Assembly (NCBI RefSeq): GCF_007828835.1
Contig: NZ_VIVL01000001.1
Span: 984,001 to 1,048,000 of the forward strand
DNA from: Variovorax beijingensis
GTDB taxonomy: Bacteria > Pseudomonadota > Gammaproteobacteria > Burkholderiales > Burkholderiaceae_C
Direction of reading: 5' to 3'
Length of the DNA stretch: 64,000 nt
The translations under genes were made by a program, and so were the position numbers. The notes beneath the pieces were generated by a model, which worked only from the letters and a program-made list of their open reading frames with translations, was not told where the DNA came from and searched no databases. This document shows, piece after piece, positions 8,153 to 17,695 of this stretch (position 1 is its first letter; each line of letters opens with the position of its first letter).

Positions 8153-9289
8153 TCATGCCTTCAAGCCCATCGCCTGGTTGGCGATCCAGTGCTTGAGGAG
8201 GCGCGTGCGGTCGAAGCCGCGCATGCCCCAGTTGCGCAGCGCGGGCAGGGGCCCCACGCTGTGCGAGAACAGCTGCTGCAGGCCGTCGGTGGCCAGGCTC
8301 ATCTGCAGCACGTCGGCGCGGCGCGCGCGTTCGTAGCGGCGCAGCAGGCGCGGATCGCCCACGCTGCGCCAGTATTCGCGCTGGCGGATCACGTCGGCCA
8401 GCATGGCCGCATCGGCCAGGCCCAGGTTGAGGCCCTGGCCTGCGAGCGGATGCACCGTGTGGGCCGCATCGCCGGCCAATGCCCACGACTGCGCAGCCGT
8501 ACCCTGCGCCTGCGGCATGGTGCCGGTCCAGCGGTCGGCAATGGCGCGCGCGAGCGGCCAGGCGGCGCGCTCGCTTGTAAGCCGAAGCGGGCCGAGCGCG
8601 CCATGGCTGGCTTCGCTCACCGCGGCGTTGAATTCCTCGTCGCCTTGCGCCAGCAGCGCGGGCGCGCGGAGCTGGTCGACCGACCACACCAGCGCCAGCG
8701 AACGGCCCTGCACGCCGCCCATCGGCAGCAGCGCCAGCACCTCGCCCGTGTCGTTGAACCACTGGCGCGCCACGCCGTCGTGTGGCTGCGCCGCTTCGAG
8801 CCGCGCCGCAATCGCATGCTGCGGATAGCGCGTGACGGCATAGCTCACGCCAAGCGCGTCGCGCGTGGCGCTGGCCTTGCCTTCGCACACCACGGTAAGC
8901 GGCGCGGGCACGGGTGCAGCCACGACCTCCACCTGGGGCTGGAAGCGCACCGCATCGGCCAGCTGCTGTTCGAGCGCCGGCACGTCGACGATCCAGGCCA
9001 GCGCATCGACCTTCTGCCGCACGGCGCTGAACTGCACGCGCCCGCCCTCGTCGCCGTGCACGAGCATTTCGCGCACCGGCGTGGCATGCGCGGCGTCCGG
9101 CCAGGCGCGCAGCGATTCGAGCAGGGTGCGGGAGGCGGTGTTCAGCGCATAGGCCCGGATGTCCTGCTTGCCGGCCGCGGCGGGCGGAACCACCAGCGCG
9201 ACGCGCACGCGCTCGCGTGCGAGCAGCAGGGCCAGCGTGCGGCCCACGATGCCGGCGCCACGAATGCAAACTTCAGGAGGGAGGGCCAT
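8153..9289 (-). CDS. UbiH/UbiF/VisC family FAD-dependent hydroxylase
   Basis: This 378-residue flavoprotein monooxygenase would hydroxylate the ring of a ubiquinone precursor. The N-terminal FAD fold has the GXGXXG-type motif GAGIVGRTLALLLA (residues 11-24). The second FAD motif GDAAHTVHPLAGQGLNLGLAD is near residue 290, the hallmark of the family. The start at 9289 is preceded by GGAGG and puts the Rossmann motif at the usual distance from the N-terminus. Which ring position it acts on (UbiH, UbiF, UbiI or UbiM type) cannot be told by eye. It leads the operon with dsbC and the M61 peptidase, and is divergent from the MOSC gene. Confidence 0.88.
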   Translation of the reverse strand: MALPPEVCIRGAGIVGRTLALLLARERVRVALVVPPAAAGKQDIRAYALNTASRTLLESLRAWPDAAHATPVREMLVHGDEGGRVQFSAVRQKVDALAWIVDVPALEQQLADAVRFQPQVEVVAAPVPAPLTVVCEGKASATRDALGVSYAVTRYPQHAIAARLEAAQPHDGVARQWFNDTGEVLALLPMGGVQGRSLALVWSVDQLRAPALLAQGDEEFNAAVSEASHGALGPLRLTSERAAWPLARAIADRWTGTMPQAQGTAAQSWALAGDAAHTVHPLAGQGLNLGLADAAMLADVIRQREYWRSVGDPRLLRRYERARRADVLQMSLATDGLQQLFSHSVGPLPALRNWGMRGFDRTRLLKHWIANQAMGLKA

Positions 9290-9386
9290 CCGGCCATTGT
9301 AAGAACAAGCCCAATCCCGGGCTGCGCCCTGGCGGGCCGATGCGGGACAATCGCGGCCCAATTCCAAGGAATCCAAGGAACCCCAC

Positions 9387-10268
9387 GTGCCACAGTCCGC
9401 CTTCGACATTGAAGCCACCATTGCGCGCCTGTTCGTCTACCCCGTGAAATCGTGCGCGGGGGTCGAGCTTCCCGAGGCGTTGCTGACCGAAACCGGCCTG
9501 GAATTCGACCGCGCCTGGATGGTGGTCGACGCCCAGGGCGAATTCGTGACCCAGCGGCAATTGCCGCGCATGGCGCTGATCCGTCCGCAGATGAAGCACA
9601 TGGAAGTGGTGCTGCGCGCGCCGGGCATGCTGGCCCTGCACCTGGCGTTCGACCGGGTCGAAAAGCCGGTGCGCGTGCGGGTCTGGAAGGACGAGGTGGC
9701 GGCCTACGACATGGGCGACATCGCCGCCCAGTGGTTCAGCGACTTTCTCTCCGAGCCGGGCAAGCCGCAGGCGCTGCGGCTGGTGCGCTTCGACCCCGAG
9801 CACAAGCGCCTGTCGAGCCTGCAGTGGACCGATGGCATCGAGGCGACCAATCAGTTCACCGACGGCTTTCCGCTGCTGGTGGCCAGCGAGGGTTCGCTGG
9901 GCGAGCTCAACGAACGGCTGGCCGCCGCGGGCCACGATGCGGTCGGCATCGAGCGCTTCCGGCCGAACATCGTGCTGGCCGGCATCGAATCGCACGACGA
10001 GGACCGGGTCGATGCACTGCACGTCGCCACCGGCGAAGGCGAGGCCGAGCTCAAGCCCGTCAAGCCCTGCACCCGCTGCCCGATTCCCGACATCGACCCA
10101 GCCACGGCCTCGAGCAGCCCCGAGGTCGGCGACATGCTGCGCACCTACCGCGCCGATCCGCGCGTCGACGGGCGCATCACCTTCGGCATGAACTGCATCG
10201 TGCTGCAGGGCGTGGAGCACATGCTCAAGGTGGGGCAGCCGGTAGGCGCGAACTACCGCTTCGACTAG
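9387..10268 (+). CDS. MOSC domain protein (YcbX/mARC-like molybdenum cofactor protein)
   Basis: This 293-residue protein has an N-terminal MOSC beta-barrel domain (RLFVYPVKSCAGVELPEALL) and a C-terminal MOSC domain. The cysteine that in mARC/YcbX proteins binds the molybdenum is in KPCTRCPIPDID, and the NC pair appears in TFGMNCIVLQG. It lacks the C-terminal 2Fe-2S ferredoxin domain of E. coli YcbX, so it would need a separate electron donor. Related enzymes reduce N-hydroxylated bases and similar compounds. The start is GTG at 9387 with AAGGAA upstream. It is divergently placed from the UbiH-family gene. Confidence 0.88.
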   Translation: MPQSAFDIEATIARLFVYPVKSCAGVELPEALLTETGLEFDRAWMVVDAQGEFVTQRQLPRMALIRPQMKHMEVVLRAPGMLALHLAFDRVEKPVRVRVWKDEVAAYDMGDIAAQWFSDFLSEPGKPQALRLVRFDPEHKRLSSLQWTDGIEATNQFTDGFPLLVASEGSLGELNERLAAAGHDAVGIERFRPNIVLAGIESHDEDRVDALHVATGEGEAELKPVKPCTRCPIPDIDPATASSSPEVGDMLRTYRADPRVDGRITFGMNCIVLQGVEHMLKVGQPVGANYRFD

Positions 10269-10281
10269 GCCCTGGCCGGCT

Positions 10282-10680
10282 CTAGAAGGTCACGCCGGCG
10301 TACAGGACGATGTTGGCGTAGGGCGTGCATTCGCCCGTGCGGATCACCGCCCTGGCGCGTGCGCTCAGGCGCTTGAGTTCCTCGTGCGACACCGTCTCCG
10401 GCAGGGCGGCCAGCTGGCCTTCGCACCATGCCGGCAGCTGTCCCGCCGGCAGCTGCCCGATGGCTTCGCGCGCGATCAGCGCGCGCTCCACCTGCATCTC
10501 CGAAAGCACGACCTTGAGCACGTCCGCGACCCGCGGAATCCCCGGCGTGAGCGCCAGGTCGATGCGCCGGGGGCCGTCGGGAATCGGCAGGCCGGCATCG
10601 CCGATCACCAGCATGTCGCCATGGCCGAGCGCGGCAATCACTTGCGAGAGTTCGGCATGCAGCAGGGCGGTACGTTTCAC
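10282..10680 (-). CDS. rbsD: D-ribose pyranase RbsD
   Basis: This 132-residue protein converts beta-D-ribopyranose to the furanose form used by ribokinase. The N-terminal LSQVIAALGHGDMLVIGDAG contains the catalytic histidine and aspartate of the family. The C-terminal TGECTPYANIVLYAGV is the RbsD sugar-binding end. The GTG start at 10680 overlaps the TGA of rbsK, so the two genes are translationally coupled. It is the last gene of the ribose operon. Confidence 0.94.
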   Translation of the reverse strand: MKRTALLHAELSQVIAALGHGDMLVIGDAGLPIPDGPRRIDLALTPGIPRVADVLKVVLSEMQVERALIAREAIGQLPAGQLPAWCEGQLAALPETVSHEELKRLSARARAVIRTGECTPYANIVLYAGVTF

Positions 10681-11645
10681 AGCGCGGTCCAGTCGGGAGG
10701 CATGGGGCTTTGCAGCACGGCGTCGCGCTGCGGAATGGAAGGCTGGGCGCCGGGCCGCTGGATGCACAGCGCGGCGGCGCGGATGCCCAGGCGCACGGCT
10801 TCGTCGAAGGACTGGCCCTCGCCCAGTGCCACGGCCAATGCGCCCAGGAAGGTGTCGCCTGCGGCCGTGGTGTCGACCGCCTGCACCCTGGGCGCGGGAT
10901 GGTGGCGCGCGCCGTCGGCATCGATGGCCACGGCGCCGCGCGCGCCCAGCGTGACGACCACGCGCGCGACGCCCTTGGCACGCAAGGCCTGGCCGGCCAA
11001 TGCGGCTTCCTGCGGGCTGTCGGCGGCCTGGCCGCACAGCGCCTCGGCCTCGATCTCGTTGACGACCAGCGTGTCGATGCGCGGCCACAGCGGCTCGGCG
11101 ATCGGCTGCACCGGCGACGGGTTGAGCAGCACCCTGCAGCCGGCCTCGTGCGCCACCGAAATGGCGCGCGCGACCTGGTCCATCGGTATCTCGAACTGCG
11201 TCACCAGGAAGGCCGCGCCCTGCAGCTGCTGCCGCAGCGCCGCCGCGTCGATCTCGGCCTGCGCGTTGGCGCCCGGAATCATCACGATGCGGTTCTGGCC
11301 GCTGTCTTCCACCAGGATCAGCGCGGTGCCCGTGGGCTCGCTGCGGCTCGTGCGCAGCGCGGCGGTGTCGATGCCGTCGCACATGAGCGCGCCGCGCAGC
11401 GCCTGGCCGTGCGCGTCGGCGCCCACGCAGCCGATCATGGCCACCCGGGCGCCTTCGCGCGCGCAGCTCACGGCCTGGTTGGCGCCCTTGCCGCCCGGGA
11501 TATGGGCGATCGAATGGCCCAGCAGGGTTTCGCCCGCGGCCGGTGCATGCGGCACGCGCAGCACGATGTCCATGTTCAGGCTGCCGAGCACCACGATGCG
11601 TGGCGGCTGGGCGGCGCTGGAAGAGGGAGAAGGCTTCGAACTCAC
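10677..11645 (-). CDS. rbsK: Ribokinase RbsK
   Basis: This 322-residue PfkB-family kinase phosphorylates D-ribose at O5. The N-terminal signature GSLNMDIV and the substrate loop GGKGANQAVSCAREGA are present. The C-terminal PfkB signature DTTAAGDTFLGALAVAL carries the catalytic aspartate in AAGDT. The N-terminus has about 15 extra serine- and proline-rich residues. Its GTG start overlaps the TGA of rbsR, and its own stop overlaps the start of rbsD. Confidence 0.95.
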   Translation of the reverse strand: MSSKPSPSSSAAQPPRIVVLGSLNMDIVLRVPHAPAAGETLLGHSIAHIPGGKGANQAVSCAREGARVAMIGCVGADAHGQALRGALMCDGIDTAALRTSRSEPTGTALILVEDSGQNRIVMIPGANAQAEIDAAALRQQLQGAAFLVTQFEIPMDQVARAISVAHEAGCRVLLNPSPVQPIAEPLWPRIDTLVVNEIEAEALCGQAADSPQEAALAGQALRAKGVARVVVTLGARGAVAIDADGARHHPAPRVQAVDTTAAGDTFLGALAVALGEGQSFDEAVRLGIRAAALCIQRPGAQPSIPQRDAVLQSPMPPDWTAL

Positions 11646-12751
11646 GGGGTGCGGGACTTTCGGCTTGGCGCGGCTGCCGCTTCGGACGCGGGGGCGGAAG
11701 AGGACGAGGAAGAAGAAGACGGTGCGGCGGCCTCGCGGAAGCTCGCGTGCCGCGCGGTCGAGGCGCGCACGCGCAGCTCGGGCTGCAGCACCACCTTGCG
11801 CGCATCGCGCCGTTTGCCGCCCACGCGCTCCAGCAGCATGTCGACAGCCAGCGCGCCGATGCGCTCCTTGGGCTGCGCCACGGTGGTGAGCGGCGGGCTG
11901 GTGTAGGCCGAGAGTTCGATGTCGTCGAAGCCCACGATCGAGAGCTCGTCAGGCACGCGCACGCCGCTTTCATGCGCGGCGCGCAGGGCGCCGATGGCCA
12001 TCAGGTCGTTGCAGACGAAGACGGCCGAGGGCGCCTCTTCGGTGCGCAAGATGGCGTGCATCGCCTCGTAGCCGCCCTGGCTCGTGAAGCCGCCGCGCCA
12101 CAGCAGGGCGTCGGCATTCGGCGCGGTGCCGTTCTCGGCCAGCGCCATGCGCCAGCCCTCGATGCGCTGCTCGCTCGGCATCACGCCCACCGGCCCGCCG
12201 ATGCAGGCAATGCGCTTGTGGCCGAGCGACAGCAGGTGCCGCACCGCGAGCAGGCCGCCCTGCATGTGGGCGGTTTCCACCAGGTCGCAGGCCGGATCGG
12301 CAATCTCGCGGTCGACCAGCACCGTGGGAATGCGCAGGCCGTGCAGCTGCGTGACGAGCGAGTCGTCGTCGCCGGCGCCGGTCGACACCACGATCAGCCC
12401 GTCGATGCGGCGCTCGGCCAGCACCTGCAGGTAGACGCTCTGGCGGCGCGGCTCGTCGTCGGTGTTGCACAGCACCAGCGTGTAGCCGGCGCCGAAGCAG
12501 CGGTCTTCGACGATGCGCACGATCTCGGCAAAGTAGGGGTTCGAGCTGTTCGGAATCAGCATGCCGAGCGTCGAGGTGGTGTTACTCTTGAGGCTGCGCG
12601 CCATCGCATTGGGCACGTAGCCCAGCTCGCGGATGGCCTGTTCCACGCGCTCGCGGCCCTTGGCGCTCACGTGGCGCGTGTCGTTGACCACGTGCGAGAC
12701 GGTGGTGACCGAAACTCCCGCGCGCAGCGCGACGTCCTTGATGGTGGCCAT
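11642..12751 (-). CDS. rbsR: LacI family ribose operon repressor RbsR
   Basis: This 369-residue protein has an N-terminal LacI helix-turn-helix (MATIKDVALRAGVSVTTVSH) with hinge helix NAMARSLKS, then a periplasmic-binding-type sensor domain of about 270 residues. The C-terminus has an unusual tail with a run of eight serines and alternating alanines, probably disordered. It lies inside the ribose operon between rbsC and rbsK. This differs from the E. coli order, where rbsR is last. The likely targets are the two LacI-type dyads upstream of rbsB; ribose is the expected inducer. Confidence 0.92.
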   Translation of the reverse strand: MATIKDVALRAGVSVTTVSHVVNDTRHVSAKGRERVEQAIRELGYVPNAMARSLKSNTTSTLGMLIPNSSNPYFAEIVRIVEDRCFGAGYTLVLCNTDDEPRRQSVYLQVLAERRIDGLIVVSTGAGDDDSLVTQLHGLRIPTVLVDREIADPACDLVETAHMQGGLLAVRHLLSLGHKRIACIGGPVGVMPSEQRIEGWRMALAENGTAPNADALLWRGGFTSQGGYEAMHAILRTEEAPSAVFVCNDLMAIGALRAAHESGVRVPDELSIVGFDDIELSAYTSPPLTTVAQPKERIGALAVDMLLERVGGKRRDARKVVLQPELRVRASTARHASFREAAAPSSSSSSSSAPASEAAAAPSRKSRTP

Positions 12752-12777
12752 GGTGGCTTCCCCCTTTTGTTGCGGCG

Positions 12778-13761
12778 TCAGGCCAGGCGGCGATCGGCCC
12801 GGCGCTGGCGCAGGGTGTCGATGATCACCGCAACCACGATGACCGCGCCGGTGATGATGCGTTTGCTCGGCTCGCTGGCGCCCACCTGCGCGAGCCCGGC
12901 CTCGAGCACCGCGATGATCAGCACGCCGAAGAAGGTGTTGACCACCGAGCCGCGTCCGCCCATGAGGCTGGTGCCGCCGATCACCACGGCCGCGATCACC
13001 TGCAGCTCGATGCCGACGCCGGCATTGGGGTCGGCCGCTTCGAGCCGCGCCGACTGCATCAGTCCCGCGAGCCCGGCCAGCAGGCCGGTGGCCGCGAACA
13101 CGATGATGCGGATCGGCCGCGGATCGATGCCCGCGAGCCGCATCGCTTCTTCGTTGGTGCCGATGCCCACCACGTGCCGGCCGAACACCGTGCGCGTGAG
13201 CACCAGCTGGCCGGCGGCCACCAGCACCACCGCCAGCACGAAGGCCGCGGAGATGCCGCCGAGCCACGGCGCGGCCAGGCCCGAGATGGCATCGCCCACG
13301 TACTGGGTGCGCGAATCGGTCACCAGGTAGGCGCCGCCGCGCACCGCCTCCAGCATGCCGAGCGAGACGATGAAGCTCGGCAGCCGCCATGCGACCGACA
13401 CCGCGCCCGTCACGCTGCCGCACACCAGCCCGGTGGCCAGGCCCAGCGCCGCGGCCACCGGCACCGAGAGCTTCCACTGGAGGATGGCGGCGGCTGTGAC
13501 CGCCGCGCTGAGTGCAAGCACCGAGCCCACCGACAGGTCGATGCCCGCGATGATCAGCACGAAGGTCATGCCGACCGCCATCACCGCGAGCGCGGGAATC
13601 TCGTTGGCAATGGAGATGAAGGTTTCGCGTGTGAGGAAATATTCGCTCAGCGTGCCGAAGAGCGCGACCATGCCCACGAGCACGACGGTCAGGCCCACGT
13701 AGGTGCCCAGCTGGCCCTTCAAGGCGGAGGGCGGGGCGGAGGTAGCAGCGGCTGCGGTCAT
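12778..13761 (-). CDS. rbsC: Ribose ABC transporter permease RbsC
   Basis: This 327-residue integral membrane protein of the BPD_transp_2 family has about ten hydrophobic segments. The conserved loop AGIDLSVGSVLALSAAVTA, typical of sugar permeases of the RbsC/XylH type, is near residue 70, and the EEAMRLAGI coupling region is near residue 215. The ATG overlaps the TGA of rbsA. It would form the membrane channel for ribose with RbsA as the ATPase and RbsB as the receptor. Confidence 0.93.
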   Translation of the reverse strand: MTAAAATSAPPSALKGQLGTYVGLTVVLVGMVALFGTLSEYFLTRETFISIANEIPALAVMAVGMTFVLIIAGIDLSVGSVLALSAAVTAAAILQWKLSVPVAAALGLATGLVCGSVTGAVSVAWRLPSFIVSLGMLEAVRGGAYLVTDSRTQYVGDAISGLAAPWLGGISAAFVLAVVLVAAGQLVLTRTVFGRHVVGIGTNEEAMRLAGIDPRPIRIIVFAATGLLAGLAGLMQSARLEAADPNAGVGIELQVIAAVVIGGTSLMGGRGSVVNTFFGVLIIAVLEAGLAQVGASEPSKRIITGAVIVVAVIIDTLRQRRADRRLA

Positions 13762-15380
13762 GGTGTGTCGGCGGTGGCCGGTTGGCCCGGATTCGAATCG
13801 GAAATGGCGGAGCCCGCCGTGGCGGGGGTTGCCGCATTGGCGGCGCGGCCTGCCGCATCGCTGAAGGCGGCGGCCAGCAGCGATTGCTCGCTCCACTGGC
13901 CGCGCTCGAACACCGCGACCAGCCGGCCGGCGCTCATCACGCCGATGCGGTCGCACATGGCCATGAGTTCGCGCAGGTCGCTCGACACCATCAGGAGCGC
14001 CTTGCCGGCGTCGGTCATGCGGTCGAGCTCGGCGTACAGGTCGGCACGCGCGCCGACGTCCACGCCGCGCGTGGGCTCGTCTAGCAGCAGCACCTTGCAT
14101 TCGCGGTGCAGCCAGCGCGCGAACACCACCTTCTGCTGGTTGCCGCCGCTCAGGGTGGCCACCGGCTGCTCGATGCTGCGCGAGCGGATGCGCAGCAGCT
14201 CCACCAGCCTCCTGGCAATGCCGCGCTCCTTGGCGCGCTGCAGCCAGCCGGCGTGCGAGATCGCGCCCAGGTCGCTCAGCGTGGCGTTGACGCGGATCGA
14301 TTGCGCAAGCAGCAGCCCCTGCGACTTGCGGTCCTCGGTCACAAGGCCGATGCCGGCGCGGATGGCCTGCATCGGCGAGCGCCAGCCCTTGCGCACGCGC
14401 AGCACCGGCTGCGTGGCGGCGATGCCGTCGTAGAGAAGAATTTCGCCGCGGTCGGCGCGGTCGGCGCCGAACAGCAGGCGCACGAGTTCGGTCCGGCCCG
14501 AGCCGACCAGGCCCGCCAGGCCCATGACTTCGCCCGCGTGCAGGTCGATGTCGACGTCCTTCACGGCCTCGGCCCGGCCGATGCCGCGCGCGCTCAGCAG
14601 CACCGGCCCGGCCACGCGGCGGTCGCGGCCTTCGTGCTCGTGCACCGCGCGGCCCACCATGCGCTGCACCAGCTCGGCTTCGCGCACGCCGGCCATCGCG
14701 CGCACGTCCACCAGCCGGCCGTCGCGCAGCACCGCCACGCGATCGGCGATGCGCTGCAACTCCTCGAGCCGGTGCGAAACGTAGACGATGGCCACGCCGC
14801 GCGCCTTCAGCAGTTCGATCTGCTCGAACAGGTGCGAGGTCTCGCGCGGCGTGAGCATGGCGGTGGGCTCGTCGAGCACCAGCACGCGCGTGTCGTCCTG
14901 CAGGTTGCGCGCAATCTCGACCATCTGCTGCTGGCCGATGCCCAGCCGCGCCACGGGCGTGGCCGGGTCGATATGTTCCATGCCGATCTTCGCGAGCTGG
15001 CGCGCGGCCAGTTCGTGCAGCTTGCCGCGGCGGATCCAGCCGGTCTGGTTGGGCAGCCGGTCGAGCAGCAGGTTCTCGGCCACCGACAGCGTGGTGACCA
15101 GCCCCAGCTCCTGCATGACCATGCGCACGCCCAGGCGCTCGGCGTCGCGGCGGGAAGCAGGCTGGAACGCCGCGCCGCCCAGCAGCATCTGCCCGCGCGT
15201 GGGCTGCACCAGGCCGCAGACGATCTTCGAGAGCGTGCTCTTGCCGGCGCCGTTCTCGCCCGTGAGCGCGAGCACCTCGCCGGCGTTCAGCACCAGCGAG
15301 ACGTCGTCGAGCACCGGCGCCGCATAGTCCTTGCCGAGCGCGCTCAGCGAGAGCACGGGCACGGCAAGGCCGGTATTCAT
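13758..15380 (-). CDS. rbsA: Ribose ABC transporter ATP-binding protein RbsA
   Basis: This 540-residue protein contains two ABC ATPase domains, as usual for sugar importers of the CUT2 class. The first has Walker A GENGAGKST, a degenerate signature (LGIGQQQMVEIAR) and Walker B VLVLDEPT. The second has a degenerate Walker A (GLVGSGRTE), the signature LSGGNQQKV and Walker B VLLLDEPTRGVD. This asymmetry is normal for the class. The ATG at 15380 was chosen; a TTG at 15401 with a purine-rich leader is an alternative. It is 44 bp downstream of rbsB. Confidence 0.93.
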   Translation of the reverse strand: MNTGLAVPVLSLSALGKDYAAPVLDDVSLVLNAGEVLALTGENGAGKSTLSKIVCGLVQPTRGQMLLGGAAFQPASRRDAERLGVRMVMQELGLVTTLSVAENLLLDRLPNQTGWIRRGKLHELAARQLAKIGMEHIDPATPVARLGIGQQQMVEIARNLQDDTRVLVLDEPTAMLTPRETSHLFEQIELLKARGVAIVYVSHRLEELQRIADRVAVLRDGRLVDVRAMAGVREAELVQRMVGRAVHEHEGRDRRVAGPVLLSARGIGRAEAVKDVDIDLHAGEVMGLAGLVGSGRTELVRLLFGADRADRGEILLYDGIAATQPVLRVRKGWRSPMQAIRAGIGLVTEDRKSQGLLLAQSIRVNATLSDLGAISHAGWLQRAKERGIARRLVELLRIRSRSIEQPVATLSGGNQQKVVFARWLHRECKVLLLDEPTRGVDVGARADLYAELDRMTDAGKALLMVSSDLRELMAMCDRIGVMSAGRLVAVFERGQWSEQSLLAAAFSDAAGRAANAATPATAGSAISDSNPGQPATADTP

Positions 15381-15424
15381 GGCGGCGGCAGGTGCGTTCA
15401 ACGTCGGCTCTTTTTCTTCTGGGC

Positions 15425-16381
15425 TTACTTCGCGGAGGACTTGGTGACCAGCACCACGTCGGTCTTCACTTCGGCCGGCATGGCCGACTGCGGCTTCTTC
15501 TCGGCCAGCGCCTTGAGCGCGGTCTCGATGCCGAACACCGCCTGCTTGGCCGCGAACTGGTCGGCGGTGGCAAGCACGCGGCCGTCCTTCAGCATTGGCT
15601 TGATGGCGCCGATGTTGTCGTAGCCCACCACCAGCACCTTGCCGGTCTTGCCCGCGGCCTTGACGGCAGCGACCGCGCCCAGCGCCATGCTGTCGTTGCC
15701 CGCGAGCAGCGCCTTCAGGTCGGGGTGCTCGCGCATCATGCCGGCGGCCACCGTGTTGCCCTTGTCGATTTCCCACTGGCCCGACTGCACGCCCACCACC
15801 GTGGCGCCGGCGGCCTTCATGGCGTCCTGGTAGCCGAGGGTGCGCTGCTGCGCATTGAAGGTGGTCGACACGCCTTCGATGATGCCGACCTTGTCGCCGG
15901 CCTTCAGGCTCTTGGCGAGCTCGTCGCCCACCAGCTTGGCGCCGGCGCGGTTGTCGGGGCCCACGAAGGGCACCTGGATGCCCTTTTCCTTCAGCGCGGC
16001 GGCGTCGAACTGGTTGTCGATGTTGACCACCAGGATGCCGCGGTCGATGGCCGCCTTGACCACCGGCACCAGCGCCTTCGAATCGGCCGGCGCGATGACC
16101 AGCGCATTGATCTTCTGCGCCATCATCTGCTCGACCATCTTGATCTGGGCGGCCGTGTCGGTCTCGTCCTTGATGCCGTTGGCCACCAGCGTGTACTCCG
16201 AGGCATGCGCCTTCTGGTGCGCCTTGGCGCCGTCTTCCATGGTGCGGAAGAATTCATTGGCCAGCGACTTCATGACCAGCGCGACCTTGGGCTTGTCCTG
16301 GGCCAGGGCGGGCGAGGCGGCGAAGGCGCCCAGCAGCGCCAGGGCGGCTGCGCTTTGCAGCGTGCGGCGGGTGAACTTCAT
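15425..16381 (-). CDS. rbsB: Periplasmic ribose-binding protein RbsB
   Basis: This 318-residue protein has a cleavable signal peptide (TLQSAAALALLGAFAASPALA) and a type I periplasmic-binding fold starting KVALVMKSLANEFFRTM. The ligand-binding segments NIDNQFD, GVSTTFNAQQRTLGY and GNDSMALGA are in place. It delivers ribose to RbsC/RbsA. AGGAG sits seven bases before the ATG. It is the first gene of the operon, with LacI-type operators 70-90 bp upstream. The ligand is inferred from the adjacent rbsK and rbsD. Confidence 0.93.
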   Translation of the reverse strand: MKFTRRTLQSAAALALLGAFAASPALAQDKPKVALVMKSLANEFFRTMEDGAKAHQKAHASEYTLVANGIKDETDTAAQIKMVEQMMAQKINALVIAPADSKALVPVVKAAIDRGILVVNIDNQFDAAALKEKGIQVPFVGPDNRAGAKLVGDELAKSLKAGDKVGIIEGVSTTFNAQQRTLGYQDAMKAAGATVVGVQSGQWEIDKGNTVAAGMMREHPDLKALLAGNDSMALGAVAAVKAAGKTGKVLVVGYDNIGAIKPMLKDGRVLATADQFAAKQAVFGIETALKALAEKKPQSAMPAEVKTDVVLVTKSSAK

Positions 16382-16450
16382 GGGTGATGTCTCCTGAGGT
16401 GGTTGAGCGGTTCGCCGGTCTGTGGCCGGGGCACCGATGTTAACCAACGA

Positions 16451-16472
16451 AAACGTTTGCGCAAACGTTTGC
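16451..16472. promoter_or_regulatory. Two overlapping LacI-family (RbsR) operators
   Basis: Positions 16451-16470 form a perfect 20-bp palindrome containing AAACGTTT twice. GCAAACGTTTGC at 16461-16472 is a perfect 12-bp dyad centred on CG, the classic LacI/PurR/RbsR half-site arrangement. A second CG-centred AAACGTTT lies exactly 12 bp away, so two repressor dimers could bind nearly one helical turn apart. Position upstream of rbsB and the rbsR gene in the operon support autoregulation. Confidence 0.8.
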
Positions 16473-16594
16473 TAATCCGGTTTAACCCTGATTTTTCTGG
16501 GCACCTTCCAGGGCGAGCGAAGCGGCCTGAAGTACGCACGGCCGAGGGAAAACCTGGACAGCCTAAAATCCCCGGTTACCCAAGAGGACCCCCC

Positions 16595-17686
16595 ATGAGT
16601 TTGCAATGCGGCATCGTCGGCCTGCCCAACGTCGGTAAATCCACCCTTTTCAATGCGTTGACCAAGGCCGGCATCGCGGCGGAAAACTATCCGTTCTGCA
16701 CCATCGAGCCCAACGTGGGCGTGGTGGAAGTGCCCGATCCGCGGCTCGCGCAACTGAGCGAAATCGTCAAGCCCGAGCGCGTGGTGCCCGCGATCGTCGA
16801 GTTCGTCGACATTGCCGGCCTGGTGGCCGGCGCCAGCACGGGCGAGGGCCTGGGCAACAAGTTCCTCGCGCACATCCGCGAAACCGACGCCACCGTGAAC
16901 GTGGTGCGCTGCTTCGACGACGAGAACGTGATCCACGTGGCCGGCAAGGTCGATCCGATCTCCGACATCGAGGTGATCCAGACCGAACTCTGCCTGGCCG
17001 ACCTCGCCACCGTCGAGAAGGCGCTGCACCGCCACACCAAGGTGGCGCGCTCCGGCGACAAGGATGCGCAGAAGCTGGTCGGCCTGCTCGAACGCTGCCA
17101 GGCCGCGCTGAACGAGAACACGCCGGTGCGCGCGCTCGAGTTCACGAAGGAGGAGCAGCCGCTGGTCAAGTCGTTCACGCTGATCACCGCCAAGCCCGCG
17201 ATGTTCGTCGGCAACGTGGCGGAAGACGGCTTCGAGAACAACCCCTACCTCGACCGCCTGCGCGAATATGCGGCGAAGCAGGGCGCGCCCGTGGTAGCCA
17301 TCTGCGCCAAGATCGAAGCCGAACTCGCCGAGATGGACGATGAGGACAAGAAGATGTTCCTCGCCGAAATCGGCCAGGAGGAGCCGGGCCTCAATCGCCT
17401 GATCCGCGCGGCCTACAAGCTGCTGGGCCTGCAGACCTACTTCACCGCCGGCGTGAAGGAAGTGCGCGCCTGGACCATCCACATCGGCGACACCGGCCCC
17501 CAGGCCGCCGGCGTGATCCACGGCGACTTCGAAAAGGGCTACATCCGCGCCCAGACCATTTCGTTCGAGGACTACATCGCCTACAAGGGCGAGCAGGGCG
17601 CGAAGGACGCGGGCAAGATGCGCTCGGAAGGCAAGGAATACGTGGTCAAGGACGGCGACGTGATGAACTTCCTGTTCAGTTCGTAG
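16595..17686 (+). CDS. ychF: Redox-regulated ATPase/GTPase YchF
   Basis: This 363-residue Obg-family P-loop protein has G1 GLPNVGKST near the N-terminus and the switch segment [15 protein letters not shown] coiled insertion follows, and the C-terminal TGS-like domain contains [24 protein letters not shown]. YchF prefers ATP over GTP and associates with ribosomes and stress responses. The ATG at 16595 follows AAGAGGA and gives the exact family length. It is divergent from the ribose operon and followed 9 bp later by a GST gene. Confidence 0.96.
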   Translation: MSLQCGIVGLPNVGKSTLFNALTKAGIAAENYPFCTIEPNVGVVEVPDPRLAQLSEIVKPERVVPAIVEFVDIAGLVAGASTGEGLGNKFLAHIRETDATVNVVRCFDDENVIHVAGKVDPISDIEVIQTELCLADLATVEKALHRHTKVARSGDKDAQKLVGLLERCQAALNENTPVRALEFTKEEQPLVKSFTLITAKPAMFVGNVAEDGFENNPYLDRLREYAAKQGAPVVAICAKIEAELAEMDDEDKKMFLAEIGQEEPGLNRLIRAAYKLLGLQTYFTAGVKEVRAWTIHIGDTGPQAAGVIHGDFEKGYIRAQTISFEDYIAYKGEQGAKDAGKMRSEGKEYVVKDGDVMNFLFSS

Positions 17687-17695
17687 AGCCGCGTC

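Noticed and set aside
15381..15401. TTG at 15401 as the start of rbsA
   Set aside because: Possible because of the purine-rich leader, but the ATG at 15380 gives the usual N-terminus; kept only as an alternative.
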